Origin: Hemerocallis citrina | Lineage: Eukaryota > Streptophyta > Magnoliopsida > Asparagales > Asphodelaceae | NCBI GenBank assembly: GCA_017893485.1 | Contig: CM030363.1 | Coordinates: forward strand, 85,763,730-85,827,729 | DNA length: 64,000 bases | Direction: 5' to 3' | Part shown: positions 44,303 through 55,504 of the stretch, piece by piece | How positions within the stretch are numbered: position 1 is the stretch's first letter | Layout: every line of letters starts with the position of its first letter | The notes under the pieces: generated by a model | Seen by the model: the letters and a program-made list of their open reading frames with translations, nothing else | What the model was told of the DNA's origin: nothing | Database searches by the model: none | Position numbers and translations under genes: made by a program

Positions 44303-44500
44303 TTGCAACTGGATATCGAGATGGCAAACATGCAACTAGACGTCAATGGAGGCAAATTGCAACTGGATATCGGGGAGGCAAAATGTGCAACTGAATATCC
44401 AGACGGCAACCTGCAACCTGATGTCAGGGAGGCAAACATGCAACTTGATGTTGAGAAGGCAAGTCTACAGTTGGACATCAATGAGGCAAACCCACATTAA
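44264..44500 (+). CDS. Short frame over a 27-bp minisatellite (nine-residue repeat)
   Basis: From 44303 to 44491 seven 27-bp units stay in frame, giving variations on LQLDIGEAK (for example MQLDVNGGK, LQPDVREAN, MQLDVEKAS, LQLDINEAN); the fourth unit has diverged. The strand and phase are preserved over all units, and substitutions mostly keep Leu/Met-Gln-Leu-Asp. It is the only coding-like stretch in the LARD interior. It may be a chance frame across a minisatellite or a remnant of a repeat protein; no family recognised. Confidence 0.3.
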   Translation: MPVEDCIILFIVLLQLDIEMANMQLDVNGGKLQLDIGEAKCATEYPDGNLQPDVREANMQLDVEKASLQLDINEANPH

Positions 44501-45336
44501 AGAATTTCTACTATAATAACCCCACTAGAGTTTTATGTGTATATTACTTATCAATGTCTTATTCTTTTGTACTGGTTCATACCATTTTATGAGATTTTCA
44601 AACTTAACCCATTACTGATTTGTTTTACTCAATTTTCTTTAACCATTGTTGCTCTACATTTCTTTAAATCCGTTTGATACACTCTCGTATCTTATCTCGC
44701 TCACTTGTATTATTTTTGGAATTTGATCCTTCTGGTTTCTTGGTACAATTTCTGCTCTCCTTCGCATTTTCTCTATTCATAACAATATTTTAGTTTTCTT
44801 TTAATTTTCATTAGATTCTCTAAATCTGCATACTACCTAAATTATTTTGTACATCTTCATTTTATTCTTTCTTAATATTGTCCTTTTTGGGGATTTTTAC
44901 TTCGTTGTGTCCATTTTATTCAAGTATTATATGTTTAACAAGTTTTTCTGATCAATCAATTCTTACTTTTGACTATTTCTTTCACTTATTGCTAATTGAT
45001 ATTTCAAGAATTTTACTTATATAATGAAACTAATGGTAAGGAAATATTTTCTTTATGACATTTTATTTATACAAATTACACTTTACGTTCCCCTGTAAAT
45101 TGAACTAGTATAGTTGATTTTACTCTACTTGTATTTACAAAATTTTTATGTTTGTGTTAAGATTGGATACATCAACTATGTGTGGTCTAAGCTTTCGTTC
45201 TTTTGTAATTATTAATTATTGCTACCGTTTTCCAATTCTTTAACATTTTAGATTTCTCGCTTACTTTTGTTTCCACGTCCTATTTAATGATTTGACGCTT
45301 ACATTTGTGATATTCAATGAATTTCTTTTAAGTCTT

Positions 45337-45338
<2 letters not shown>

Positions 45339-45405
<67 letters not shown>

Positions 45406-45420
45406 TTATTTATTTATTTT
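45339..45420. repeat. (TA)n microsatellite followed by (TTTA)n
   Basis: About 31 TA units to 45401, then five TTTA units, inside the LARD interior. Confidence 0.95.
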
Positions 45421-45747
45421 AAGTATGTGTTCCTGCGTTGTTTGTGTGATTATCAACCTTTTTATATTCGAGTTTTATCTCTTCACTTTTGACTTCTGAT
45501 TCTAAGGGAATAGTCTTACTATTTTTTTTGTGTTTTGGGATTTATTGTGCATTTTATTGGATTTCCGATCCTTTGCCATGTAGGGTTTCACCTTTTCTCT
45601 TTAAGATATAATTATATGTTATTTTTGTTTTTGCTTAGTAATTAAATCCAATTATAAAAATATGATGGAGTAAGTTTTCGAAAGTATCTTATAAGTTTTG
45701 TATCTTTGTTTCTTGGCTTAGAGAAGTTCTGAGGACAGAACTTTTCT

Positions 45748-45760
45748 AAGGGGGGAGTGA
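45748..45760 (+). other. Polypurine tract of the LARD
   Basis: AAGGGGGGAGTGA abutting the 3' LTR. Confidence 0.88.
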
Positions 45761-48700
45761 TGTAGTACCCCGTATTTTCAAATATTATTTTAAAGATTTG
45801 AAAATGAATTAAAATGATTTTCTGGAGATTTAATAAATATTTTCTAAAGATTTATCTTTTTACACGTGCGAAACACGTGCAAATATTTTGGTGTAAATAA
45901 CCAATTTTATATTTTTATTAAATTCTCCTAATTATAATGGAGTATATTCTAAATTTTGGGATTTTTCTGAGTAGAGAAACTATTTTTATAAATATCTCGA
46001 AAGAGAGGGGCTTTTATGTAAAAAGCCGTTTGGATCTTAAATAAATTATGAAAATTCATTTTTACTGATATTTTGGTTCTCCATGGTTATCATTTGAATT
46101 TAAATATATTTAGATTTTATTTAAAGTCGATTTGGTGAAGATTTAAACAAAAAGGGTGTTTTTGCAAATATGGAATTCATGTAGAATTTTGTGCAAATGT
46201 TTTCTGGAAAGTAAAAGTCAAATATTTTGATTGGAAAATATAATATGTATTATTAGATATTATTTCTGATTTTTCTGGATTTTTATGAATATTTTATGAT
46301 GTAATTGCAAATATTACAAAAGGGATGGCTTTTGTGCAAAATCGCCACCCTGAGTTGTAAATCCAAATTTTTCTTGTTTACTGGGCTGCTCTGGATTGTT
46401 GGATAACTCAGTGATAAAATATTTGATTTGATTTTGATTTAGTTAATCTATTTTAACTAAGGAAAGGTTATATGAGAAAAGTTATATTTTTGGGAGGACT
46501 ATTTTGCAAATACATTTCTAAAACCCTAAATCTTATTTCCGGCCTGTATAAAAGAGGGTGTGCAGCCGTCATTCACTGCACAACTCCAGATTTATTATAT
46601 TATTATTTTCTTGGTGATCAAGAGGAGAATTTTTGGATCTCGCAAAAAGGAAGGCTTTTCGTTGGATCTTTTCAATTCAAAGGTGAGTGATATAAAATTA
46701 TTTTGTTGTTTTGATCTATGTATGCGAGTGACAATATTGTTTTGATTTGATGTTGTGAATGATATGGATCTTATATTGTGGTATGATTCATCTGAACAAT
46801 TGTTGTTGTTTGGACCACGTATGTAAAATCTATGAATGACTAGTAGATCTTGGTTTATAAAATTGTGTTGCTAAAAAGCATGTTAAGATTTGAGTATGGT
46901 TATTAATGGATGGTTGAACATCTGGACATTGAGTTTATAAATCATATTTTGATTAAGAGTCGTGAAAGAAATTTAGTATTGAGAAACCCTAATGAAAGAA
47001 TTAGTAATCTAGAACATGAGAACTTGAGTTTTGACATATTTGATGTTTTGAGTAATATATCCGTAATAAGGATTTGTTGAGATTTGTCATTTTACCTGAA
47101 TACGAACTATTTTTCACCAACAATGAATCTTTAGAAAACTTCAGTTTTGATTTTGTATTCAGACCTAATTTCTGAAAACTGTAGGCCGACAGTCGACTGG
47201 TCTACTGTTCAGTCGACTGGTACGACCCTGCTGTTGTATCTTCAGTTCTTTTGAAATCCCCTCTGGACAGTCGACTAGACTCTTATGCAGTCGACTGGTG
47301 TCCTGAGGCCTTATTTTGTAAAATTATTTTAGTCCTTTCTGGACAGTCGACCTATGACCTCTTTAGGTCGACTTATATACTTAGAATATTTTCTTGAGAA
47401 TTATTGGAATTTTGTCTCGATTAAGTCGAATGATGGCTTTCAAGTCGACTGTTATGACTTAGTTTATTTTTGTAAAATTTTGGATATTGTCCTCTGGACA
47501 GTCGACTTACCACAGTATGAGTCGACTGGTACTGATGGATTTTTGTAACTTGAGTGTTCTTTCGAATGATTGGCTTTCAGATAATTCAGCCTATACTTTG
47601 TCTTTAGTTAAGAATTTGGTTTGAGATATTCAGTTGAGCTAATTTTGTTTAGTGGAAAGTTGATTAAGACTTTTGAGTTTGAGTCCCTAGAGGTGAGTGA
47701 CCCTAGTATACCGGTGTTGAGTTATTTTGTTGAGGCCCGTGAGGCATTTTAGTTAGTCAGTTTTAAATTTAGGCCGGTAGGGTACACCAACTCTAGGAGA
47801 TTTTTTAAGTGATTAAATAACCCAAATGATAAGGACAAGCACTAGTGGTGATATGATGAACGGGAACATGGGTTATGCACCTCAGTATAGCTTTAGATGT
47901 GGGATTTATTCTCCAGAATTATCCAAGTAACTTACTTGAGATGTGAGATTTATCTCCGGAATTATCCAGGTAAATTACCTGCGATGTGAGATATATCTCC
48001 GGAATTATCCAAGTGATTTGCTTGCGGTGTGGGATTGATCTCCGGACTTATCAAAGTCGAGGCGACGCATATGGGGTATTCATGTGATAATGTGTCTATG
48101 TTTAGATGTGGGATGATCTCTGGAATTATCCAGGTAAATTACCTGAGATGTGGGATCTATCTCCGGAATTATCAAGCATGGGCTGATTCTCACAGTTTAT
48201 CTTTATCTCGTAGTAGTCATCGTGATAGAAATAGTTGCATAGCGGGGGATTGAACCCTATAATGTGAAGACGTTAAGGGCTTGCACCGAACCTATGTAGA
48301 ATGGGATGCATAGACTTCGACAAGTATGCATTAGAGAGTCCGCATATAGAAGTTGTGTTGTCTTGACTTGGTTTTATGCATGAGTTTTCCAGTTTTCCTA
48401 CACTTGACACTTAGACTAGATGCACTTGTTGTTTTCATTCTATGATGTTTTCATGCTTTACATCTTTGTTATTCCTCATTCATTTATCATTGTGGTTAAT
48501 ACATGATGTCGATGACTTCATGTTTTATGATTAAATTATGTTGTTTGTTTTTATGTCACTCACACCATTTATGGCTGACCCCTTTAGTTTTGGGGGTTAG
48601 GGACCATCTCTAGCCTCATATGTTACAGGTTGTTGCTTAGAGTTTGGAGGTTGGATGCTTGAGATAGATTTGGAGACAAACTGATGTAATAGAGCTTTGT

Positions 48701-48910
48701 GTAAAATTTTAGTAAAAGAAGTGTTGTGAAAAGAAAGATGTAATTCAAGGTGTTTGTAATTCCGCTGTGTTTGAAAAAGATTGTTGTAATAAAAGTTTGG
48801 AATAAAATTATTTGTGTTTTTTGGGCTATGTGTACTGTTACGTTGAAGTTGATGCTGGGATTGTGCCACGTATTTTCTAAGTTATTATATTAGAAATCCG
48901 GGGCGCTACA
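45761..48910 (+). repeat. 3' LTR of the LARD
   Basis: 3150 bp, same ends as the 5' LTR, with promoter, GTCGAC cluster and hairpin repeats conserved. Few differences from the 5' LTR imply a recent insertion. Confidence 0.92.
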
Positions 48911-49032
48911 ATTTAAATTGAGATTGAGATTGAGAAATTTAGTCCCACATGGGAAGTTTGATAGGATAATTTGAGTATAAATACTATTAGCCAATGATCA
49001 AGAGTCACCAATTCGGTTAACCGTCCTCGGAA
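48911..49032. other. Short foreign segment between LARD and gypsy 3' end
   Basis: About 110 bp containing AATTTAGTCCCACATGGGAA and GAGTATAAATAC, which resemble an LTR-promoter piece from another family. On the minus strand the gypsy 3' UTR (TAGTTCCGAGGACGG) ends here, and its expected continuation into GAACTATTCTAAGG is found on the far side of the LARD. Confidence 0.5.
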
Positions 49033-50659
49033 CTACTCTTGAGAGTGAGAAAAATATAAAGAAAGAAAGAAAAGAAAAAGTGTACAAGAATTTTTGTTGA
49101 AGAGTTCAGGGTGATCTTTCATCATCTTTTCCTCTGATTTCCAAGTGGTCTCCTCAACAAATTGGTTCCTCCAAATGACCTTGACCATGGGTATTGTCTT
49201 ATTTCTCAAGACTTTCTCTCGACGATCCACGATTTCTATTGGAAGCTCTGTATAGCTCAAATCTAATTGCAACCCTTCTGGCACTTCTGGCAAATGATGA
49301 CTCGAATCTGGAACATAACCTCGTAACATAGACACATGAAAGACATTATGCACTTGGGCCAACTCTTTTGGTAATTCTAACCGATAAGCTGTCATTCCAA
49401 TTCTTTTCAATATCTTATAAGGTCCGATGTATCTCGGGGCTAATTTTCCTCCCCTGCCAAAACGAATCATCCCCTTGGTTAGAGACACCTTCACAAAGAC
49501 AAAGTCACCTTCATCAAACTCCAGGTCTCTCCTCCGGTTGTCGGCTTAACTCATTTGCCTGCTCTGTGCGTCAACTAACCTCTTCCTAATCAGCTCGATC
49601 TTTTCTGAGGTCTGCTGCACAATCTCTAGCCCATACAGCTGCCATTCCTCCACTTCATACCAACAAACCGATGTCCTGCACTTCCTTCCATATAAAGCTT
49701 CATACGGTGCCATCTCAATGCTTGCTTGGAAACTGTTGTTGTAGGCAAATTTTACAAGAGCTAAATGCTTTTCCCAGCTGCCACCAAAGTCCAACACACA
49801 GCATCTCAGCATATCTTCCAGTACCCTATTGACTCTCTCAGTCTGCCCATCCATTTGAGGATGAAAAGCCGCACTGAAATCAGTCTTCGTCCCCAAAGCT
49901 GCTTGAAGACTTCTCCAAAAATGCATAGTGAATTGCGCATCTCGGTTGGATACTATCGATAGCGGAACTCCATGAAACTTCACAATCTCGCCAACATACA
50001 ACTCTGCTAGCTTTTCCATTGACCAAGTAAGTTTCATTGCCAAAAAGTGAGCTGATTTGGAGAGTTGGTCCACTATCACCCAAATTGTATCGTTGCCTTT
50101 GGAACTCTTGGGCAAGCCTGTGATGAAGTCCATGCTGATACAATCCCATTTCCACTCTGGGATAGGTAATGGCTGCAACAAACCTTCGGGATTCTGATTC
50201 TCTGCTTTGACTTGCTGATAAATTGCACACTGGGCAACAACTCGGCCACATCCCGCTTCATCCCTGGCCACCAGAAATATAGCTTTATGTCTTTATACAT
50301 CTTGGTACTCCCTGGATGCACAGATAACAAGGTAGCATGCTCTTCCTGAAGAATACTCTCCTTTAGTTCCGCTTGATCTAGCACACACAGCCGCTCTCCA
50401 TACCACAACAATGCATCCTTCACTTGAAACTCTGCCAACTTGCCAACACCAACCTGCTCAATTATCTTCTGGATCTCTAGATCGGTCTTTCGACTGTTGG
50501 AGATTCTGTCTTTCAAAGTGGGTTGAATCCTCAACTGAGCTAAGGAAACTCCCAAACCTTGCAAAACCACTTCAATCCCAGCTCGATCAAGCTCCTCTGC
50601 CAACCTCTCTTGAGTTGTGATCAATTGAGATAAACTGCACTTCCTGCTGAGCGCATCAG
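49033..50659 (-). pseudogene. Gypsy integrase with chromodomain, broken
   Basis: The N-terminal zinc-binding part reads HATLLSVHPGSTKMYKDI then, after a frameshift at about 50250, CAIYQQVKAENQ; the second Cys of the usual CxxC is Tyr. The catalytic core has MDFITGLP (first Asp), NRDAQF (second Asp; the family usually has SDRD) and TERVNRVLED (Glu). A TAA at 49546-49548 interrupts the frame just before ADNRRRDLEF; the frame then runs through LAPRYIGPYKIL and VHNVFHVSMLR to the chromodomain (PIEIVDRREKVLRNK, VIWRNQ, EETTWKSEE). Integrase inserts the element DNA and the chromodomain steers it to particular chromatin. Inactive here. Confidence 0.88.
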
Positions 50660-51859
50660 CTACAACATTGGCCTTGCCCGGATGGTACTTGATTTCAAGT
50701 CGGATATCTTCCAACACTTCCAACCATCTCCTCTGCTCAGATTTAAGTTCCTCTCCTGATAGATATACTTCAGACTCTTGTGATCCGTGTACATGTTGAC
50801 CTCCTCCCTGTATACGTAGTGCCTCCACCGCTTCAATGCAAAAATGATTGCTGCCAGCTCCAGATCATGGGTTGGGTAATTCTTTTCATGTGGTCTCAGC
50901 TGTGTAGACCCATAAGCTATTACCTTTCCCTCCTGCATCAGCACACAGCCCAATCCGCGAAGGGAAGCATCGCTGTAGACATCATATTCGACTCCTGCCC
51001 GTGGCAAAGCCAAAATGGGAGCGGTAGTCAATCTTCCCTTCAACTCTTGGAAGCTAGCTTCACACTGATCCGACCATTTGAAACTCATGTTCTTCTTTGT
51101 AAGCCCTGTGAGTGGCCTAAGCCCTGAATGAACCTTCTGTAGTATCCAGTTAAATCCAAAAAGCTCATAATTTCTTTCATTGTGGTCGGTCTTGGCCAAT
51201 CTTTTCACTGCCTCAATTTTCTGCGGGTCAGTAGCCACTCCCTCCATAGAAAGGATGTGACCCAGGAAGGCAACTTCGGTTTTCCAGAAGTCACATTTGG
51301 ACAGCTTTGCATACAGTTGGTGCTCCTGTAGCTTCTTCAGTACCTCTGCTAGGTGCTTACCATGCTCTTCCTCTGACTTGGAATAGACCAATATGTCTTC
51401 GATGAACACAACTACAAAGGAATCGATGAATGGCCGCATGACTCTATTCATCGTGTCCATGAAAATAGCAAGTACATTGGTGACTCCAAATGACATGACT
51501 AGAAACTCATAGTGACCATGCCTAGTTCGGAAAGCCGTCTTATGCACATCTTCTTCTTTCACTCGGACTTGGTGATATCCTGACCGCAAGTCTATCTTGG
51601 AGAAAACAGCTACCCCTTGTAGACGGTCAAACAGATCATCGATTCGAGGAATTGGATACTTGTTCTGTACTGTAACCTTATTCAACTCTCTGTAGTCAAT
51701 ACATATCCTCATTGATCCATCCTTCTTCTTCACCAAAAGAACTGGGGCTCCCCACGGTGACGCACTAGGCCTGATGAATCCTTTTCTCAACAACTCCTCA
51801 ATCTGCTTCTTGATCTCATCTTGTTCAACCGGTGCCATTCTATATGGTGCCTTGGACAT
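50660..51859 (-). CDS. Gypsy reverse transcriptase-RNase H, frameshifted at its end
   Basis: Starts within SKAPYRMAP, the usual lead into gypsy RT; 399 codons are open. Motifs in order: [56 protein letters not shown] (family SFGLTN), and FIEDILVYS where the catalytic FIDD has become FIED (about 51395-51406), then LGHILS and the RNase H start [18 protein letters not shown], with [10 protein letters not shown] and TDHKSLKYI. After YIYQ the frame shifts; the remaining RNase H ([24 protein letters not shown]) lies in the next frame, 50640-50760. The polymerase would copy element RNA; the Asp to Glu change alone is expected to cripple it. Confidence 0.9.
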   Translation of the reverse strand: MSKAPYRMAPVEQDEIKKQIEELLRKGFIRPSASPWGAPVLLVKKKDGSMRICIDYRELNKVTVQNKYPIPRIDDLFDRLQGVAVFSKIDLRSGYHQVRVKEEDVHKTAFRTRHGHYEFLVMSFGVTNVLAIFMDTMNRVMRPFIDSFVVVFIEDILVYSKSEEEHGKHLAEVLKKLQEHQLYAKLSKCDFWKTEVAFLGHILSMEGVATDPQKIEAVKRLAKTDHNERNYELFGFNWILQKVHSGLRPLTGLTKKNMSFKWSDQCEASFQELKGRLTTAPILALPRAGVEYDVYSDASLRGLGCVLMQEGKVIAYGSTQLRPHEKNYPTHDLELAAIIFALKRWRHYVYREEVNMYTDHKSLKYIYQERNLNLSRGDGWKCWKISDLKSSTIRARPML

Positions 51860-51874
51860 GGGTGCACTCCCTGG

Positions 51875-52444
51875 CTAAACAGTGATGCTGAACTCTATAT
51901 CTCGATGAGGGGGAAGCCCTGGTAGATCATCAAGAAACACTACTGGAAAATCTCGAACTACTGGAATCTGCCTCACTTCTTCGGGAACCTTCTGCTCTGA
52001 CAAAGCTGCTACCAACTGCTTACACTTCCTCTTACCTTGAAATGTAACTGCCGGTCCTCCTGGTGCCTTCGCCACAACTTCCTTACTCTTGCACTCAATA
52101 GTGGCACTGTAAACTGACATCCAGTTTATGCCAATAATGATGTCGATTCCCAAAACTGCCAGCTCAATGAGGTCGATGCCAAAGAGTCTGCCTCCGATCT
52201 CAAGATCACACCCTTCATAATATCGGTCGATAGTCAAGTTTTTTCCTGACGGAGTAGCCACAGATAGAACTTTACCAGGAAAATTTTTAGGTTCAACTCC
52301 CAATCGTTTTGCAAATAAGGGTGACACAAATGTGTGCGATGATCCCGTATCAAATAAAACTGATGCTTTTATTCCATTTATTTGAATGTCTCCCGTGATG
52401 ACGTTGTCTACATCATCAGCATTTACCTCGGTCAAAGCGAACAC
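51875..52444 (-). CDS. Gypsy aspartic protease
   Basis: 189 codons with VLFDTGSSHTFV (active-site DTG) and IIIGINWMS (the hydrophobic-Gly partner motif), then the linker LPGLPPHRDIEFSI that leads to RT. A TAG at 51875-51877 separates it in frame from the RT segment, 5 codons before the RT ATG; a Gln to stop change in one polyprotein is the simplest reading. The enzyme processes Gag-Pol. Confidence 0.85.
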   Translation of the reverse strand: MFALTEVNADDVDNVITGDIQINGIKASVLFDTGSSHTFVSPLFAKRLGVEPKNFPGKVLSVATPSGKNLTIDRYYEGCDLEIGGRLFGIDLIELAVLGIDIIIGINWMSVYSATIECKSKEVVAKAPGGPAVTFQGKRKCKQLVAALSEQKVPEEVRQIPVVRDFPVVFLDDLPGLPPHRDIEFSITV

Positions 52445-52499
52445 TCGCCCTTGCCGGAACTATTTTTGCCCTGGGTTGGTCTGCTTCTGACTCGGTCAT

Positions 52500-53480
52500 T
52501 CCCGCTAAAGCTGAGGGCAAAATGGCTTGATGTGGCCCTCCTTGCCACAAAGAAAACAAGTCCTGTTCGCTTGCGGCTTGGTACACCCAGGAGCTAAGTG
52601 GTCTGATTCTCCACATTTGAAGCAAGTGGGTACTCTTCCGGGACACTGCAACAACGTTAGCTCCAATTAGTTTGAAACGCTATGCTGGGGGCTGTCCCCT
52701 AAAGTTGCTCGGCGCTGTAGGCCTCTTGCCCGTGCTCCAATTGTTCCACTTGACCTGTACTGCCTGGAACTGGTTCATATCTGACTCAGTAGCGGCAGCC
52801 CTCCTGACTAGCTTTTCAAATCTACAGATGCCTAGGGGTATCATGCGCATCCTCAAGCTTGGCCTCAACCTTTGCTCAAATTTCTGCGCTTTCTTGGCTT
52901 CATTCTGTACCATTTCAGGCGCATACCTTGAGAGTTGGTTGAACTTGGTCTCATACTCCTGCATAGACATACCACCTTGCTGCAAGCCCAGAAATTCCAT
53001 AGCCCTTCTTCTCTTGAACATCCATTGGAAAATAGTGACTGCTGAATTCTTCAAGAAAATCCTTCCAATTGAGCTGCACATTTTCCAAAGTCCTTTTCAG
53101 CGATTGCCACCAAACACCTGCATCCTTCTCTAGCTGGATGGTGGCCAATTCACCTTGCTAGCCTCTGGGGGACTGTCTCGATCTGTCTGATCCAGTCGTC
53201 AGCTGCGTCTGGATTTGCCTAGCCCTCAAACACAGGTGGCTTCATTCTTTTGAATGATTCAACCACCCTAATCGCTTCGGGAACATGCATAGCAGGTCCT
53301 AGCCCTCTATTTCCAGCGATGTTTGTAGCGACAACATTTAAGGTCTGATATATTGGAGCTAGTTCGGTCTCCAAATCTAGCCCATTCTCACCATTATGCT
53401 CTTCGTCGTTCATGATTCTTTGTGCCATTTCTGATTCATAAAATTCATCATTAATCATCATAATTAACACAAATAACATC
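52500..53480 (-). pseudogene. Gypsy Gag with two zinc knuckles, broken
   Basis: MINDEFYESEMAQRI at about 53455 starts the N-terminal part, ending KPPVFEG before a stop at 53219. The Retrotrans_gag core follows in other frames: GVWWQSLKRT, FLEEFSSHYFP (53148-52951), then EFLGLQQGGMSMQEYETKFN and LSRYAPEM (53081-52680). Two knuckles, CFKCGESDHLAPGC and CFLCGKEGHIKPFC, lie at about 52525-52640. At least three frame changes. Confidence 0.82.
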
Positions 53481-53569
53481 GCTTCAACAAAATTTATTCA
53501 TTCTAAAATAAAACTTTTTACATTCAGAAAGAAAAACTTTGTTCCAATACCTTCATTACAGAAAACATC

Positions 53570-53710
53570 CTAAATTCTACAGTTTCTCTTAGCTACTCTG
53601 AGCTCTTCCCGTAGTTCCTGGATTTCCTTCCTCATATTTTCAAAGCTCTGTTGCCGCTCCTGCTTCTCCCAGCGAGTGAGGTGATCCAACTTGGCAAAAG
53701 TGTCGATCAT
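53570..53710 (-). CDS. Short coiled-coil ORF upstream of gypsy gag
   Basis: A complete ATG-to-TAG frame of 46 residues on the minus strand: MIDTFAKLDHLTRWEKQE, then ENMRKEIQELREELRVAK, strongly heptad-like (Leu/Ile every 3-4 residues, Glu/Lys rich). It sits about 90 bp upstream of the gag start in the leader of the element. It may be the N-terminal part of an ancestral Gag or a small leader ORF. No family assignment. Confidence 0.45.
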   Translation of the reverse strand: MIDTFAKLDHLTRWEKQERQQSFENMRKEIQELREELRVAKRNCRI

Positions 53711-53874
53711 TCACGTGCTGAACCTTGATATTTGTCACTTTTAACTGGAAAAATCTCTTTTGATTATTCAAAAGATGCCAAAAAGAAAACATTTCTAAAG
53801 TGAATAGATGAGAAGAACACAGAATTAAAGAAAGTAGAGAAAGTGAACTTTATGAGCATTTTCCGTTAAAAAAA
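53711..53874. other. Leader remnant, nothing else seen
   Basis: AT-rich sequence upstream (minus-strand sense) of the gypsy gag; no LTR end or PBS was recognised. Confidence 0.35.
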
Positions 53875-55504
53875 CTAGTAATTTACACATGCGAGACACA
53901 CGGCTTAATAAATATAATTTTTTTAGAGTAAAATTTCTGACGTAGTTTGAGTTTGAACTAATATGCACGTGTTGCACGCATTGGTGGATTTACAAATGAC
54001 ACTAAGGGGGCGTTTGGTACGCGGTAATGTATAAGGGAATCTAGGATTACCTTCTTGATTACCTGATTTGGTAAGACATAGGTATAGTTTTGTAAATGAT
54101 ATTAAATTCCCAGGATTATCAAAATAATTATTTAGAAAGGATAAACATTCCTCTTAAAAAGGGTGGGATTTGTAGATTCCTTCACATAAAAAATGAGTGA
54201 GATTATTGCATACCCAAAACACCCTCCAGAAAAAACCGGACCCAACCAAATATCACACTCCTCTTCCCGTCTTCTTCTTCTCTTCGAAAAAAAATAAATT
54301 CAACCCCTTTTTTCCGTTCCCATTCTTCAGCTCTCGGTCTCCTCTTCACATTCCCCCAATCCACCTCCACCTCCACCTCCACCTCCATCAATGAATCAAG
54401 CCCGAATCTCAAAGCCCCCATCTCCAACAGTGAAGTCCAATTCGAAAACAACGCCGTCGCTGCGTCAACTGGAAGTGCTCCGAAATCGAAGCCTCAATTC
54501 TCCGGATGGGCGGCAGCGCGGTGGACGCGACGGTGGTGGGGCGCTCTGCTTTGGCGTCCTTCACCCTATGGCCAGTGGCTTCGGCGTCCTTCACCCTATG
54601 GGGAATTTTGGCTGCTATTGTGAAATTGATGAGTTGCATTTTGGTTTTCTAAATTTTTATGCTATTGTTTTTAACAATTTGTTTTTTATACTAATTATTA
54701 CATGTGTTTTGTGATTTGTTATGAAATTAGTGGGGGTTTGAGATGCTGATATCATATTTACATGTTCTTGATTGAGCTGATTGGGGGTGATATGGGTTTG
54801 CTGGGGGATTTTATTAAGAGTTAGTATGTTATAACTTCCTCGACTAGCTGATAAATCGATCTATCTCACTTGCTCTTATAAGAGTTTTGAATATATTTTT
54901 GAGCACCAATTTGAATCTTCACTGGAAATATTAGAAAATGTTTATAATGCCAATGGTTAGTCTGGCAATACTTCAAAGTTTACTAACGTTTATATAAAAA
55001 TATGAAGCGTTTATGTGTGAATATTAAGTCATAGAAATTATACATAATTTTAGAGGAAAATTTACAAAGCCTCAAACATATAAACTTGTATAGAAATTTA
55101 AGACATTTCATTAATATATACATCAATTACTAAATTAGATAACTTTTATATTTATGTGTACAAGTCTCATTGAAATTATACAACAATTTAAGACATTACA
55201 TTAATATATACATCAATTACTAAATTAGATAACTTTTATATTTATTTATTTTTAAATAAAGCCAAAAGGGTATTTTCGATAATGTCTACTATAGAGATGG
55301 ATTGATGGGAATGAATTGTTCTATACCAAACACGGTAATAAAGTATGCTTAGGCATGTAATGTCGTATACCAATCACAGTATTGCAACATTCCCGGGAAT
55401 CTTCATTCTCACCCTCATATTCCGGGAATCCACTAATTCCTGAGAATTCTCCAATCCGCTTACCAAACGCCCCCTAAGGTCTTCTCCCATTGTAATATTA
55501 AAGA
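53875..55504 (-). mobile_element. Short Helitron-like unit B, interrupted by a Harbinger-type element
   Basis: Without the 54006-55474 insertion and one TAA this unit is about 158 bp. On the minus strand it starts TCTTTAATATTACAATGGG (55504) and ends with a degenerate stem (GCCGTGTGTCTCGCATGTG) shortly before CTAG (53878-53875), followed by T. Its sequence is homologous to unit A (55505-55677). Confidence 0.4.
54006..55474. mobile_element. Harbinger-type TIR element, 1.47 kb, TSD TAA
   Basis: TIRs GGGGGCGTTTGGTACGCGG and, from the right end, GGGGGCGTTTGGTAAGCGG (one mismatch), flanked by TAA (54003-54005, 55475-55477). This fits PIF/Harbinger. No transposase or Myb-like ORF is found, so it is non-autonomous. 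54230-54620 has an exon-like, C/T- then GC-rich segment with a CCACCT repeat at 54362-54387 and a 107-codon frame (54391-54714) that shows no domain; this could be the 5' end of an ancestral transposase gene or a captured host fragment. Removing element plus one TAA restores continuous sequence homologous to unit A. Confidence 0.85.

Larger units (their letters stand above)
39319..48910 (+). mobile_element. LARD (large LTR retrotransposon derivative without gag or pol)
   Basis: Two LTRs of about 3.15 kb, nearly identical along their length (scattered substitutions, roughly one or two per hundred by eye), a tRNA-iMet PBS at 42469 and a PPT at 45748-45760. The 3.3-kb interior (42466-45760) is T-rich and has no gag, protease, RT or integrase. 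It is therefore non-autonomous; LTR ends, PBS and PPT resemble the chromovirus-like gypsy elements around it, which could supply enzymes. The outer flanks (GTTCC left, ATTTA right) do not form a TSD. It separates the coding part of the minus-strand gypsy from that element's 3' LTR. Confidence 0.88.
49033..53710 (-). mobile_element. Chromovirus-like Ty3/gypsy coding region (minus strand), 5' LTR missing
   Basis: Gag, protease, RT, RNase H, integrase and a C-terminal chromodomain occur in the Ty3/gypsy order on the minus strand. Its 3' LTR and PPT are at 35965-39311, displaced by the LARD. No 5' LTR is seen to the right (53711-54005), so the element is truncated there. Several stops and frameshifts and a changed RT catalytic residue make it inactive. 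The chromodomain and long LTRs suggest the Tekay/Del branch. Confidence 0.9.
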
